A stretch of 64,000 nt of DNA. Origin: Amphiura filiformis (Eukaryota; Echinodermata; Ophiuroidea; Amphilepidida; Amphiuridae). Each line of letters begins with the position of its first letter. Position 1 is the stretch's first letter. The stretch is from positions 52,107,365 to 52,171,364 of the forward strand of contig NC_092644.1 of the NCBI RefSeq assembly GCF_039555335.1, given 5' to 3'. The notes under the pieces are model-generated. The model saw only the letters and a program-made list of their open reading frames with translations, made no database searches and had not been told where the DNA came from. Below are positions 50,444 through 62,548 of the stretch, in pieces. The translations under genes were made by a program, and so were the position numbers.

Positions 50444-50860
50444 TATATAGGATCCACAACTTATAAGTTTCCCCTAACACTTTTTGAAATATATCAAAAA
50501 AACTTTACGAAATATTTCAGGTGTGTGTAGCCTTATTTGTTTTACACATGTGGGCCAATTTATCATAGCGTCACACATCATTGCGTCCCGGCATTGTGTT
50601 TAGTCACAATGGTTCAGTATGTAAAAAAGGCTGTTTTAAAGTGGCATCTGAGTCCATAGGAGTCAACTCTCAAATAATACAGTATCACATTTTTGTTAAT
50701 GAAAACCTGTGACTGAATGCAATTATATATGATGCTATAAATTGGTTCACAAATCAAATAAGGCCACACATACCTTGTTACATTTTTACATTTGTAAAAT
50801 GTTTTTTGATTTAGCTCAAAAAGCATTAGTGGGGGACTTATAAGTTGTGGATCCTATATA
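50444..50860. mobile_element. MITE with TATATAGGATCCACAACTT ends
   Basis: TATATAGGATCCACAACTTA and its inverse are perfect for about 25 bp, 417 bp apart. Confidence 0.82.
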
Positions 50861-51164
50861 GCCCATTGGCCACTTGAGAAATATGCTATACACAATGTGT
50901 GACAACAAAGCAAGTGAAAATTATGTGTTTTTGTAACCTGTCAAGTAATTTGCAGTATTCATTCAAGGAAAACTAGCTTTTTCTCAGATCTTACTAACTT
51001 GCTTTTCATCTTTTGGTCAAAATTGACTTTCCTTGTTTGGGGAGTGGTTTTGTGCAAGTGTTGTGACGTATGTGTGCACATGTACATGTATGATAGGCCT
51101 ACTCAACTGCAAATGCCCCATTTGCTGGTCTTGGTGTACAATAGGATCGCGGGTACGATCCATG

Positions 51165-51232
51165 TCAATTGTCCTCTTGCGACTTGCCATGTGGTATTAG
51201 TTTGTGTCCATTCACTTGTGATTCAGATGAAC
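51165..51232 (-). CDS. Tentative last exon of the CARD gene
   Basis: Acceptor TTCACAG followed by a frame that fits the phase left by exon 3 and encodes SSESQVNGHKLIPHGKSQED then N and TGA. There is no homology evidence; phase match and a clean acceptor are the only support. Confidence 0.25.
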
Positions 51233-54200
51233 CTGTGAAGTAACAAGAACACAATATGATGATCAGTTGGAATCATAGAAGATTACATCACTGTTCCTTT
51301 GCTCAAAAATGTGTTGAATCTCAGAATAGGTACTCAGAATAGTTCCCACACAATATGAGGACCATAAATACAAAAAGATAATGGAACAGCTCAATACCCT
51401 ATCTCACTCATCTACTAAATTATACTGGGAATTCCAATTCAATGAACGCAGCCTTCAACAGGTCCGACCATGGATACAATGCTAACCAATCACGAATGCG
51501 TTGGCATGGTTGGATTCACTTCCGCGTATTACTCACACACAATCGCACACGCGGGCGTACATCGCGCAGTGTACGCAATAAATCGTCACGCTATTGAAAG
51601 CTGCGTTCATTCAATTGGAATTCCCACTATAGTGCATTATGTTCATATTCAGCTGGTGAGTTTTAACTGTGATTTTATGACAGCATTTTTATCTTGATGT
51701 ATCCAATTTGTTCCTTATATGTGCAATATTTTTGTTAATGTTATTTATTAATTACTCTATCAGAGAAGATATCCTACCCTTCCCAAAATTCTCTGCAACA
51801 TAATATATCACCTCATTTCACCAAATGACACTCCCATTAAAAATGGCGTCAATCCGGCTTCAAATGGGGAGGGGGGGCATTCAACCCGAATTGTCAAAAG
51901 GTGGCTGAAAGAACAAAAATGGGTCATTTTGCCGAAAGGTGGGTAGTGGGTGTGGGGGACACTTCCCCCACCCCTCCAGATTGACGCCCATGCCTTGCCC
52001 ATTACTTTGTACAGGTTCATTGGATGTGTTCTATTCACATTTTCATCACTCTCAACCCATGTTGCACTAGATAGCAAATCAGTACAAGAAATTTAAATGA
52101 GAGAAATGTATTGTGGGGAGTGTAAGATATCTTATCTGGTGTTTACTAGCCAGATGACATTGTTACCTTTTGTGGTAAGATTTGACAGCACCTCAAATGA
52201 TGGGGGTTTGCTTGGATTGAATGGTGGTCTTTCTGGCTCCAGTGATTCCTCCGAGATGATAGTATCTATATCATCATCTTCTGTTGGTTCTCTACAGGAC
52301 TCTGATCGATGGATAGCTATTGATCAGGAAAAAAAACACCAAGATGTTAAAATTTGTCAAGATTTTTAATATTATGGGGGTCTGTGGGCAACAATGTTGC
52401 CATGAATTGGCAAAACTATAGCATCTTTGGGCTGAAATGGTCCATTATAATATCATTGAGAACAAAATACCGGTACCCTGTTGTTTTCTCAATCATGGGG
52501 CTTCGCAGGCTTTCTTTGGGAGTAGTTAGCTTTATTTATTTATATAAATGTTTTATAAGGCCAATTACAATTGATTCTTAGTTTCCTGTTTCCCGCCGCG
52601 TCCAAAGTAGAGAATTTCAAAATATTTAATTATTTTATTTATATTTTCGATTTTCTCTTTAAAAATAACTTTTAATGACTACCATTTGCTACTTTCTGAC
52701 TTTGATCATATATCATCTATAATGATGAATAAACATAGAACCTAATTGTACCATTACTTATGTATAAAATCAAACATAGTACTTTAGTAGTAAAATAATT
52801 AAATGCATGCTCCTTGTCAAAATGGCTTGATGTAGGTTGCGACCACTTATTTTAAAATAAAGAAAATAAAAGATAATTAATAATTAAAAGTCGCCTCATC
52901 CCTGGTTTTCAACCATGAAACAGGAAACTAAGAATTAATTGTGAAGGGCCTAATAATAATAATAATAATAATAATTTCACAAAATGTCCAGACTCATTCT
53001 GGTTGGAATACTTCGGATCAGTGCTTGACCAGGGAGGGCCTGCTGCATGCATGCTGATATGCTGTGGGTCATCAGGGATTGTGAAACTTATTGCTGACTC
53101 CAATGATCATCCATGGCATACTATGTTCCAATGCATGGCGGCATAGCATCATAGGGGTATGGGGTGGGGTTGGGGATGTTTCACATGCCCCCCCCCTCAA
53201 TCAATTGCAAAATTTAGAAAATCCCATACGAAAATAGCTGAAAAACGGCTTGTGCCCCCCCCCCAGTTAGACCCGGTGCCCCCCAATCATGGTCGGTGCC
53301 CTCCACTGCCATGTTGTGGATTTGGGAGTCTGAAGTCAAATAGAAAATCAGTCCCAAATAGTGTACTAGTGTAACATTATGCCCCTTGCTTATTTGTAGC
53401 TCCATCTGCTTCGGATGTAGGTATTTCCCACACCCTGCATTGGATGCCACTTACCATCTCGTACATCAGGTCTGTTGCGTTTCTCCTCCAAAGCCATATT
53501 CAATTTTTTTATCACAAATTCTTGAGTTTTTTCATTCAATAACGCCTCCATGAATGCTAAATAAGCTTTTGGTCCGCCATTTTTTTCTAGTTCATCAATT
53601 AACTTGTTCACTTTATCTTTGCCAGTTACTTGACTTTCAATAGTTTCTTGTCCTTCAAGACTCAAGACTTGTTGTTGCCTTAGATATGGATAATGTCTGG
53701 AGGGGGTTATCGTCTTGCACAAGAAATCTCTGTTCTCATTCAGAACCTGTAGGAATCAAATGAAAATGTATAAACTCTATTGTCTCTGATACCAAATGCA
53801 AAATTAGTTTGTATTCAATAATGTACATGCTTTTAAAAATCAAAACAAGCAATGTTATGATTTTACACTCCCCTCATGCATAACCTGTTAGGAGTGATCC
53901 AATAATTATATTGTTATAAAGGAGATAGGAAGGTGCAGAAAAATTGTCAGGTGACAGGTGTATTACATATATGTGAGATGTGCGATTTTACATTTTAACA
54001 TTTTGAAAATAACTTTCAAAGGTCTAGAGTTGTTTTCTTTAAACTTCCGTGGTCGGGGTACGCGCTGGTGAATTGCGATCGCGTAGAAGTGTCAAGGTCG
54101 CCTACTACGCACCGTGCCAAAGGCCATTGGGTCACCCGGCTTGTTGTCAAGTGCGTTGATCAGCCAATCAGCGTGATTGTGTATTGCTTTTGCGTTTGAA

Positions 54201-54756
54201 CGCTCGTATACGCGATACGCACAGGCACGACCACGGAAGTTTAAAAAAACCAACTTTACTTTTAATAGAAACACAAATTTCTGAACATTAATTCAGTTTA
54301 AAAAAAAGAGAAGAGAAAGGAGAAGAAGAGAAACGCCTGTTTGCACATATTTTGACTAAATTAATCTCATATTTGGCCAAATTTTGGCGCGCTTCGCACG
54401 ATATATCATGTTATATTTATGTTTCATGATCCTTTAGCTCACCAAGAAATTTGCGCCCCCAGGTTGCTGAAGTTCTGAATACGCGCCTGGAATATATGGC
54501 ATCCATTTTGAGAATTCACACCCCCCCCCCCACACACCACAACCCCACACACAAATTATGATACATTAAACAGTATAGCGCAGCTTATAGCAACCCCTCC
54601 TGCTTTGTTGACATGTATACTGACACACTGTTGGTCATCGATAAAAGAGAATCAATCGACGAATACGAGTATATTCTTATAATTACCCACCTCCATTTGC
54701 ATGTTGTACAAACGTTCATCAAACTCAAATTTACTACTCCTGTTTGATCCGGCCAT
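51165..54756 (-). CDS. Small CARD-domain protein gene
   Basis: Three firm exons (54756-54691, 53746-53455, 52301-52167) join in phase, and a fourth (51232-51165) is phase-compatible and ends in TGA, for about 186 residues. Residues about 10-107 look like a caspase-recruitment domain: helix DERLYNMQMEVLNENRDFLC, then a segment with LSLEGQETIESQ, then DKVNKLIDELEKNGGPKAYL followed by AFMEALL, the usual helix 4-5 pattern of CARDs. CARDs are homotypic adaptors of caspase and innate-immune signalling. The acidic tail after the CARD (EPTEDDDIDTIISEESLEPE) is low complexity. No caspase, NACHT or death domain is visible on this strand nearby, so it may be a CARD-only adaptor, or the 3' exons may be unrecognised. 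No specific family symbol is assigned. Confidence 0.65.
51421..51631. mobile_element. MITE with TGGGAATTCCAATT ends
   Basis: TATACTGGGAATTCCAATTC and AATTGGAATTCCCACTATA form about 30-bp TIRs; GC-richer centre. It lies just beyond the tentative CARD last exon. Confidence 0.8.
51761..52138. mobile_element. MITE, CAGAGAAGAT family, copy 2
   Basis: Same ends as copy 1 with extra interior sequence. It stops 28 bp from the CARD exon 3 donor. Confidence 0.75.
52167..52301 (-). CDS. CARD gene exon 3 (acidic/proline-rich tail)
   Basis: 135 nt, acceptor GATCAG, donor GTAACA. The split GAG codon joins exon 2 in phase. Encodes SCREPTEDDDIDTIISEESL and EPERPPFNPSKPPSFEVLSN then LTTK. A MITE ends about 30 bp past the donor. 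Confidence 0.62.
52302..53454. other. CARD intron 2; no further exon seen
   Basis: AT-rich, with a short TAA microsatellite at 52950-52975 and C runs at 53190-53280. Confidence 0.5.
53455..53746 (-). CDS. CARD gene exon 2 (core of the CARD)
   Basis: 292 nt, acceptor CTACAG, donor GTAAGT, ends phase 1. Encodes most of the CARD fold, with VNKLIDELEKNGGPKAYLAF as the clearest signature, ending in EEKRNRPDVRD. The frame is open across the exon. Confidence 0.78.
54043..54240. mobile_element. TTAA-flanked 198-bp MITE in CARD intron 1
   Basis: TTAA at 54039-54042 and 54241-54244; perfect ACTTCCGTGGTCG TIRs; GC-rich centre with CGATCGCG-like words. Confidence 0.8.
54691..54756 (-). CDS. CARD gene exon 1 (start codon, residues 1-22)
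   Basis: ATG at 54756 in a good context (TGTCATGG). Encodes MAGSNRSSKFEFDERLYNMQ then ME; donor GTGGGT, phase 0. Upstream 54757-54948 is free of other features and probably holds the promoter. Confidence 0.7.
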
Positions 54757-55904
54757 GACAGACAAATTTCTACTCTTAATTTCGGAAGCGCAGTTTACAG
54801 AAACAGCTGGACAGTGCATACCCCATGGAATACCCGGAAGTTAATGGGAAAATCCCAAATGACTCACAAATTGTCTCGTTACAATTTAGAGGGCGCTATA
54901 CGACTTTACGACAACAGCCCTGGACAACAGCATCATAACAGCAGCAGTATATGAAGAGCTTATTTCCAAACCGTGTTAAGTCCACCCACCTTCAAAATTG
55001 AGATTTTGATGAAAATGGGTAGTGAGTAACTAGGGCTATCCAGCAATGTGTTTGGTTTTTCCCAAAATTAGTCAAGTTCCGAAATATTGACACACAAAGT
55101 ATCGATTTTTTTCCAATGCAGTTTTGTAGCAAACTGTGCACAGTGCACAGTGTCGACTTCCTATTCGATAAATATAAATTTAATACTCCGTTGGTGAGCG
55201 ACGGGCGACTGGTATTTCACCGAACGCAAGAAAAGGAGTTCTATCTGATTGGCTAGCATAGCAATCGATCGCTTAGGTCGCTTAGTAGTCAACTATAAAC
55301 TCAAAACTGAGCATCGTATTCAATTCGATTGAAATCGATATTCTATTATTGCCGTAGATAAAGAGAGTAATAGTGTGTCAATAATGTACATTGTATTGCA
55401 GCTGGATTTTACATGCATTCTTTTATATAAATTTTTTCTCAAAGAGTTGAATATGATCAAAATTTTTACTCAGGATTTCAAATTTTTTACCCGCAAATTG
55501 CAGTTAAACATATCCACAGCAAAATACCGGTCCTCACTAATTAGTGTATTTAATTTCCAGTTAGTGTATTTAAGATAAAACCTGACAACAAATAAATTTT
55601 CTTGCAATAGAAATATCATATGGGATACTGATATGGTAGGCCGCAACCGCCACAACGGAGCTGGATATACGCGTAGCTGACTTTTTGCTCCGTGGAGCCA
55701 AATTGACCAATCATGATCATGTTAGAGTTTTTCATTACTCGGAGGTAAAACTGACTAATTAAGTACGACTTACTCATTACGTGAAGCGAATTTATTCATT
55801 AAGAATTTTCCAGACGAGCGTCACGTAGTTGCAAGATATCCTCGGTCACGAAAGTTATGATTCAAAAAGTAGTTTATGAAAAGTACGAACTGACTTATTA
55901 TTAA

Positions 55905-56611
55905 AGGGGGGTAACCCTATTGGTTTTGGATATGGATTGTCTTTAAAATTACATAATAATATCAAATATCGCCTCCTTTATGCTGCTTTGTGAAAAAACG
56001 AGAGCATTTTCAGCGTAAATGTGAATAAATAGCCAAATTTGCAATCCAATACCTTGGTATACGTGAATTGCATTCTGGGCAGGCAATGACGAATGCTGAC
56101 ATGCTGTACAATGCCCGGCCCGTATTGAACGGAAAATGTTTTTTTTCGTACCGTTTCAGAAAAAAGGAAACAAAATATATTTCCCCTTGCAATATGTACA
56201 TTTCAAATGAATATAAAAAAGTTTGGGTAAAATGGAGAGGAAAAAAACCCTTCCGATACCGGGTTTTGAACCGGGTACCTCTCGGGTAAAAACAAACGCG
56301 CTAGTCAATTGAGCTATTTAGCACACCACGCTTACTGTTGCCGTTTTCATAACTATATACGGCGCAGCGTCTTGCGGTGACTGATATTTCGTTCATAATT
56401 CCCTCCCAGAATTCCAAAGTATTTACCATTGTTTACAAACTGGTATACCTGTAAAAACCGCTGTGATTCATGATTTCTCCGGAAATACATCGACTTGGAG
56501 CGTCAAATTTCAGGATAGTAATGAGAAAAATAGTATCTATTATGTGATACCAAAACCTCATCAACAATGAAAAAAATCGGGGGATGATGCTGTCGATCGG
56601 GTTACGGACCT
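55905..56611. mobile_element. TTAA-flanked MITE with tRNA-like segment, copy 1 (707 bp)
   Basis: TTAA at 55901-55904 and 56612-56615. Ends AGGGGGGTAACCCTATTGG and, inverted, AGGTCCGTAACCCGATCG. Closely similar to copy 2. Confidence 0.85.
56250..56335 (-). repeat. tRNA-like segment in TTAA MITE copy 1
   Basis: Minus strand: A-box-like TAGCTCAATTGACTAGCG and B-box-like GGTTCAAAACC in correct order and spacing. The T stem has a central mismatch and no acceptor stem is evident, so it is not a functional tRNA. Confidence 0.6.
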
Positions 56612-56790
56612 TTAAGATGGACATGCACTCATAAGAAACTCATACAGTATTGTACATAACTATATAGCTAGGCAGAGTGGTGGTAAACTATGCACACAGT
56701 TCTGCGATCTGCAGTGTATCGCCGGGAGCTAATTTGTATAACTTGCGCGGTGTCCCTGCGGAATTCGACCTTCAGCAAACTGCAAACCAC

Positions 56791-57482
56791 CCAGCAAACA
56801 CAAAAACGTTTTAAAAACGTTTAAAAAAAGTTATATTTTAGCTTTTGGTTTAGGTAAAAACGTTTTTATAACATTAAAATGTCGGGTTATATAAAGGTCA
56901 TGATAACGTTTTAAAACGTTTTGTATGAAAACACCCTACAAGAATATTTTTAAATGTTTTCAAAAAATGATATTGCAAACTCTTTTTGCAAACATTTTTG
57001 CCAAATATTGTGTCAATACTTAAATAACATTATGTTAAAATATTTGAACCCAGCAAACACAGAAATGTTCTTATAATGTTTTTTTCAAAACATTTTAATA
57101 ACATTTAAATGTCGGGTTATATAAAGGTCATGAAAACGTTTTTAAAACGTTATTGAAAATATTTTGGGCAAACATTTTTCGCAAAATATTTTTTCAACCC
57201 CAAAATAACATTTTGTTTAGAATGTTTTGTATCAAGTTTTCAAGAATGTTTTTGTTTTTTTATTAAAACGTTTTTATACCCTTTATATAACCCGACATTT
57301 AAACGTTTTCTGTAAAACATTTTTGTTTGCTGAGCAGTAGATTATCAAGCAATGTTTTTCAAGGTTATGAAAACGTTTTATACTATTAATATACCCTTTA
57401 TATAACCCAACATTTAAACGTTTTCTGACAACATTCTATAACCATTTGCGAATGATGTCGAAAACGTTTTGTGTTTGCTGGG
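56791..57482. mobile_element. Non-autonomous element with CCAGCAAACAC ends
   Basis: CCAGCAAACACAAAAACGTT at the left and AACGTTTTGTGTTTGCTGG at the right. Internal copies of CAGCAAACACA, GTCGGGTTATATAAAGGTCA and AAAACGTTTT are repeated in both orientations. The superfamily is not assigned. Confidence 0.8.
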
Positions 57483-59660
57483 CAGTTCGGATTTACTTTA
57501 TATACTAGTAGTAGGCCATACATACTGTAGTTACTGTCCGTTTTCCTATACACAATACTCAGTGCGCTCACCATTGACGCGTGACCTCTACAAATAGTGT
57601 ATGTTAGAAGTATAGGCCATTGCCTAGTTGACGTCACTACTGTGTAAAAAATAACCGGCCAATATTTAAAGTATTCTCTGAAATTCTAGAAAATATAGTT
57701 TTGTAACATGTCCTAAATTTTTAGCTAATTTAGGTGTTTGGAAATATTGGTACTTTTGTACCAAAAAATATGAAGAAATTATTTCTAAACCGTGTTAAGT
57801 CATTAAGCTTCTCATTTTCAAGAACGCTGGTTAACAATAAGCAGACTATTGTTTCATTTCGTAAACAAAAGCCCACAGTACTGTTACCTTGCGTTCGCTT
57901 TATAATCGTTCACCCAACTGAAACTATAATACCAGCTCATTGCTCATTGCACAGGTAAAACAGACACAAGTGCAGTATGTATTTAACCAGAGAAGATCTG
58001 ATGTAACATAGTTGAGCCGTTTTCATTGAGTGTTATCTTGGTTTAATAGCTTTTAATAGGGTTTAAGTCCTTCAAAGGTCGTGGTGAGTTCTACTGTAGA
58101 CATGACTGCATCATGCTTATTTTAAAGTCAACAACATTCAACAATATGATCACCGTGATAGTATGAGAGTATCAGTACCGTGGGTGTCAGTGATCCTGGC
58201 CTGACACAGTAGACAAACAAACAAACAAACACGCCACACACATGACACATGCATGCAAGGTAACATTGACTATACACTAATCAAACAATTGTATTGATCC
58301 TGTACAACTGGTCGTGGTTTATTTACAATCGATTCATTTAAAATCCCCATAGTAAACATTAATTTTGGCAAGAGTTTTCTCTCTCTGGAACGAGGATGCA
58401 TCCACTGGCTCCGCGTAATGAAAAGATCTAACATGATTGGTCAATTTAGCTCCGCGAAGCGAAAAGTAAGCTACGCGTAGTGAGCTCCACGTTGTGGCGG
58501 TTACGGCCAGCCATATATTGATCATGCGAAAATCGTAAAACATAGAATAGAAACAGTGTGGCAGGCGCTCAAAATCTCAAATTGCAAGTTGCACGGCCTA
58601 TCTCGAATAAAATCACCATGCGTAGTTGTTGAAAAACGTGAGGATTCATCGTACTATCACGGCAATTTTTAACACGAAGATATAGGGATGATGACGGTGT
58701 GCTGTGTTAAGTCCACGAACACTGCCCTTGTGGGCAGCTTGTAGGCAAGTAGCACGGCATAGGGCTTCCAATAGTTAATCGCCAAAGTTCTTGTTTGGTC
58801 CTGAGACTAGTATACATGAATTTGGTCTGCATAAAAAGTTGTTGTTGTTGTTGTTGTTGTTTTATATTTTATAGGCTTAGTGTGTATGGGATTTCTGAAA
58901 TATTTGATAGATACCTCCAGAAAGACATGAATAGGGTGGGAAGGGGGAGAGGGAAAGGCTGTGATGGTAGAATTAATGTTAGAGGATGGTGGTAGAGTTA
59001 GTTTTTGATATTATTATTTTGAATGATTATCAAAATGTGCTACTAAATTCAAGGTATAATTTTAAAGTTAAAGGTATAAAAAAACTTAGGACTTAAAAAC
59101 TTACAACTGTCAATATGAGATAAGTGTGGCAGCATGGGGGAGGGGAAATATTTGTGATGTGATAAAACAAGTGGATATTTCAGGTCATCACTTATTGTCA
59201 GTGAAATGATGATTATTCAATTCTGAGAAATGCAATTCAACTAAGTTTTAAATTTTGAAGTATTTTAAACGTCGAATTTTGGTAAAAAATGGGCAGCAGG
59301 AGGGGGTTTGAGATGCAAGGTGTTTTGTGGCAAAATGGTGTTTTATAGTAGAGAGAATCACATTTTGTATGTTTTTGATAAATTTTAAAGACTAGTTTGA
59401 GTTAGTTCTGTGTTACAGATACTATGTTTTGTGTCAAAATGTGTTAAGTCCATGCCAGAAATTGCGTTTTGTGTCAAAGCGTGTTAAGTCCATGCTATTT
59501 TTAAAACAAATTAATTCATAAAAAAAAGTCAAAAGTCTCTAGATTTTAACTTAACATGTTTTTATGGTCCTATTATGTCACCTTCACTTCACTGTAATTT
59601 TATAGAAATCGAACTTTTTTTCATTGCCATAAAGAAAATTCCTGATTTTCTTCAAAGTGA
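57483..59660. other. Interior of the 4.75-kb TA element; no gene seen
   Basis: Holds repeated GTGTTAAGTCCA words, a short (CAAA)n run at 58213-58230 and decayed inverted arm sequence. No open frame of interest. Confidence 0.5.
58837..58862 (+). repeat. (GTT)n microsatellite
   Basis: A run of about eight GTT units. Confidence 0.9.
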
Positions 59661-59762
59661 ATCTTGTGGACTTAACACGGTTTGGAAATAAGCTCTTCAT
59701 ATATAATCAGGCTACCTTCGCAGGTAGGTAGAATTTATTTATTTATACTTTCTTTAAGACGG

Positions 59763-60125
59763 ATCTGGAATGAGCGTTTCGACAGTATTTTTTACCCGGG
59801 ATTTTTTATGGAACATGAGAGCACCTCAGACGTATCGAATTGTATTCTGAATACGAAACATATATTTCTGATATCAAATAATTTTCATTTTTTGAAAATC
59901 ACGATACAATAGGCCTACAAATTGTATGACAAATTCCCGGGACAAATTATAAAAATTTGATATTTTTCAAATTTTTGATATAGGGCCTATAACAGTCCTC
60001 GAAGTAAATTTTATAAATCTAATGACATATTCTTAAAGTGTATGTAGCTGGGAGGAAAAGCCGACGATCAATTGAAAATTTTGACCTTTCATATTGAAGA
60101 TATGGATTTTTCCCCAAAAGACCAA
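59763..60125. repeat. Half copy of the 35.4-kb TTAA foldback element
   Basis: Matches 35385-35705 from GAGCGTTT(C)GACAGTATTTTT to GATATGGATTTTTCCC, with small insertions (GGGCCTATAAC). Confidence 0.8.
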
Positions 60126-60376
60126 TTTTTATCAATGAAAACACTGATCTTCCTGGGGGCCCTGCAAGAGCCGAACATTTACAAATATACAACTTAAATA
60201 ATATTTAGGCCTATACTGAGTACATGAGGAAAAATATACATAGTTGAATATGAAATAATTATGAGTACATTATGAACTTATTATGCTGATTAATTAAATT
60301 ATCTTGGTTGAGGTGCACAATGTAGTATTCTTAAGCATGGAGAGACTCATTGTATTAATAGTTACTACGAATCTTA

Positions 60377-61728
60377 CGAGGGGCAGTCAGTATGTTTTAA
60401 GAGTGGACTAGTGACATCATATGTGGATTGTTTTCATGGCATTTCTCAATGATTACATAAACACTGTACCTTTGTCTTTCAAGCAACACATGTAAAAATT
60501 ATATCATACACATGATTACGTAACAGCATTAGCATAAAATCAATATACTAGGGACACTGCCAAATCACTCAAAAAGGCGGGCTTTTTAAATTACAGCAAA
60601 GACACGTGTTTAAAATGTCCGAGAACAGAGAAAGTACACGGGGCATAAGGCTAGTTTTCGGCAGGAATAAATACTAGGTCCTCAGTTTGCATTTGGTAAA
60701 ATATGAGACTTGTCATTAAACTGTGGTGGAAATGGGAAGTCTGGAAACTTCAACAACTTTAGGGCTTGAATGGAAGCAAAATTATTCTGCAAAAATGGCG
60801 TTAATGAAAAAGCAGTTATTACAAATGACATTAATTATCTCCAAAATGAAACAGACTAAAATATAATGACTGGTCACGTGTGAGAGCTAGTACTCAGTGC
60901 GATGATAACTGGTGCAAATCAAACAATAATCTGCGCATGCGTAGGTAGGATGACCGATACAACATGGTGGAAATGCACGAAAATGGCAAAATTCCATGTA
61001 AATAGGGCCTAAAATATTACAAAATGCTATGAAAATTTTAATTTAAATATTTATATGAATTTTATGGATGATCTCAACCTGAAATGAACAGAAAAGTTTT
61101 AAAAATAAATTTCTTATTAAAACGATGGCCTCTCTCTCCGTACCACTACTTTTTGTATAAATGTAACAATGGTAGAATAACAGTTATATTTTAAACATGG
61201 ATTCAAATATTTTCTAGGGAGTCTCCCGTTTTAATTTGTGGAGATTAGTCAACAGAACTGGTGAAAAAAAAAAAATTTCCACGTTTGCTATTTTTGGCAA
61301 TATCAAGATTTGTATAGAAAGACAAATCTTGTTTTTGTCAAAAATAAGACATATTTGACCAGGCATTTTAAGCAAACTAAAACCTTTACAGCCCAACAAT
61401 CATGGCTTAATGAACTGGTAGTTTGTGTTCTATTACTGTTCCAAAAGGCAGCATTCTCCATTCTTTAATTCCCGAGAAAATATAAAAATACCACAATACC
61501 TCATTTCAGCCTCTCATTTCCTTTAACAAAAACGACGATTTCACCAGGTGACTCTAGACCATTGATTTTATGCTAATGCTGTTACGTAATCATGTGTGTG
61601 ATATAATTTTTGCATGTGTTGTTTGAAAGACAAAGGTACAGTGTTTATGTAATCATTGAGAAATGCTGTGAAAACAATCCACATATGACGTCACGAGTCC
61701 ACTCTTAAAACATACTGACTGCCCCTCG
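60377..61728. mobile_element. TA-flanked mariner-like MITE, 1.35 kb
   Basis: TA at 60375-60376 and 61729-61730. Ends CGAGGGGCAGTCAGTATGTT and inverse; TIRs of about 168 bp. The CGAGG start and TA duplication fit Tc1/mariner. The about 1-kb single-copy interior has no transposase. Confidence 0.82.
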
Positions 61729-61739
61729 TAGATGGAAGA

Positions 61740-62544
61740 TCATATCCATATTTTAACAGCTCTAACATTAAAAGTACGTTTACCAGAGTTTGAGTTCCAT
61801 TTTGGTAGATAAAGCATATTAGAAATTTGGCCTCTGGTTGCAACATTATGTACATGTGTAAATGTAAGGTTAGATGATAAGTAGGAAGGTGCTTGATCTT
61901 TAATACATTTTAAAACAATAACTAACAAATGAGTTGACAAAATAATTCTTTCAAGTCTGTTCTGGAGGATTTGGAGAGAGTTTGCAAGTTCTCTAGAACA
62001 ATATGACCATACAGGGTTGCAATAATCAAAATGGGGTAGTGCGAGAGCATTTGCCAGCATGGTCAGAGTTGACTGTGGAAGATAATACTTAATACGATTT
62101 ATGACACCACATCTTTTAGAAATATTTTTAGAAACATAGTTGATATGGTTAGACCATGTTAAGTTTGAATCAAATATAACACCAAGGTATTTAAACTGGT
62201 CAACTTTTTCAATGGTTTGATCACAATAACTTAACTTAACATCATCAAATTTAGATAGAACATGCCATGTACCAAATATCATAAATTTGGTCTTTTTGAT
62301 ATTCAAAGTCAAGTGGTTTTTTTGAAACCAATCAGCAATATTATTCAAATTATTTTCAAGATCAGTTTGAAGTTGTGATGCAGTTTCTGAAGAACAAAGA
62401 AGGGTAGTATCATCAGCATACATCACAGATTTACATGATACACTTTGTGGTAAAGTATTTACAAAAATTATGAAGAGAAGTGGTCCTAAGATAGACCCTT
62501 GAGGTATACCTATGTTTACAGCTTTAAAGTCAGAAAGAACCGAG
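61740..62544 (-). pseudogene. LINE reverse transcriptase, C-terminal half
   Basis: Open from NSVLSDFKAVNIGIPQGSIL through the catalytic YADD to QILQNRLERIIL and GKRTFNVRAVKIW. It ends at a TGA created by a one-base shift just before the nested TA element. Confidence 0.85.
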
Positions 62545-62548
62545 TTAA

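Larger units (their letters stand above)
54948..59704. mobile_element. 4.75-kb TA-bounded element with long inverted arms
   Basis: TATATGAAGAGCTTATTTCC at the left and the inverse at the right, about 40 bp nearly perfect to GTGTTAAGTCCAC. Further inverted stretches (55630-55740 with 58400-58510) show longer decayed arms. The word GTGTTAAGTC(C)A recurs at about 57797, 58706, 59440 and 59479. Two other elements are nested inside. No transposase was recognised. Confidence 0.6.

Noticed and set aside
50999-51238. 79-codon plus-strand protein
   Set aside because: Low-complexity hydrophobic translation over GTACATGTA-type non-coding words; the opposite strand gives the more plausible exon.
52167-54756. 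Caspase gene
   Set aside because: Only a CARD and an acidic tail are visible; no QACxG-type or other caspase-domain sequence was seen on the minus strand downstream.
56250-56335. Functional tRNA on the minus strand
   Set aside because: Stem mismatches, no acceptor stem, and it is repeated inside a MITE family.
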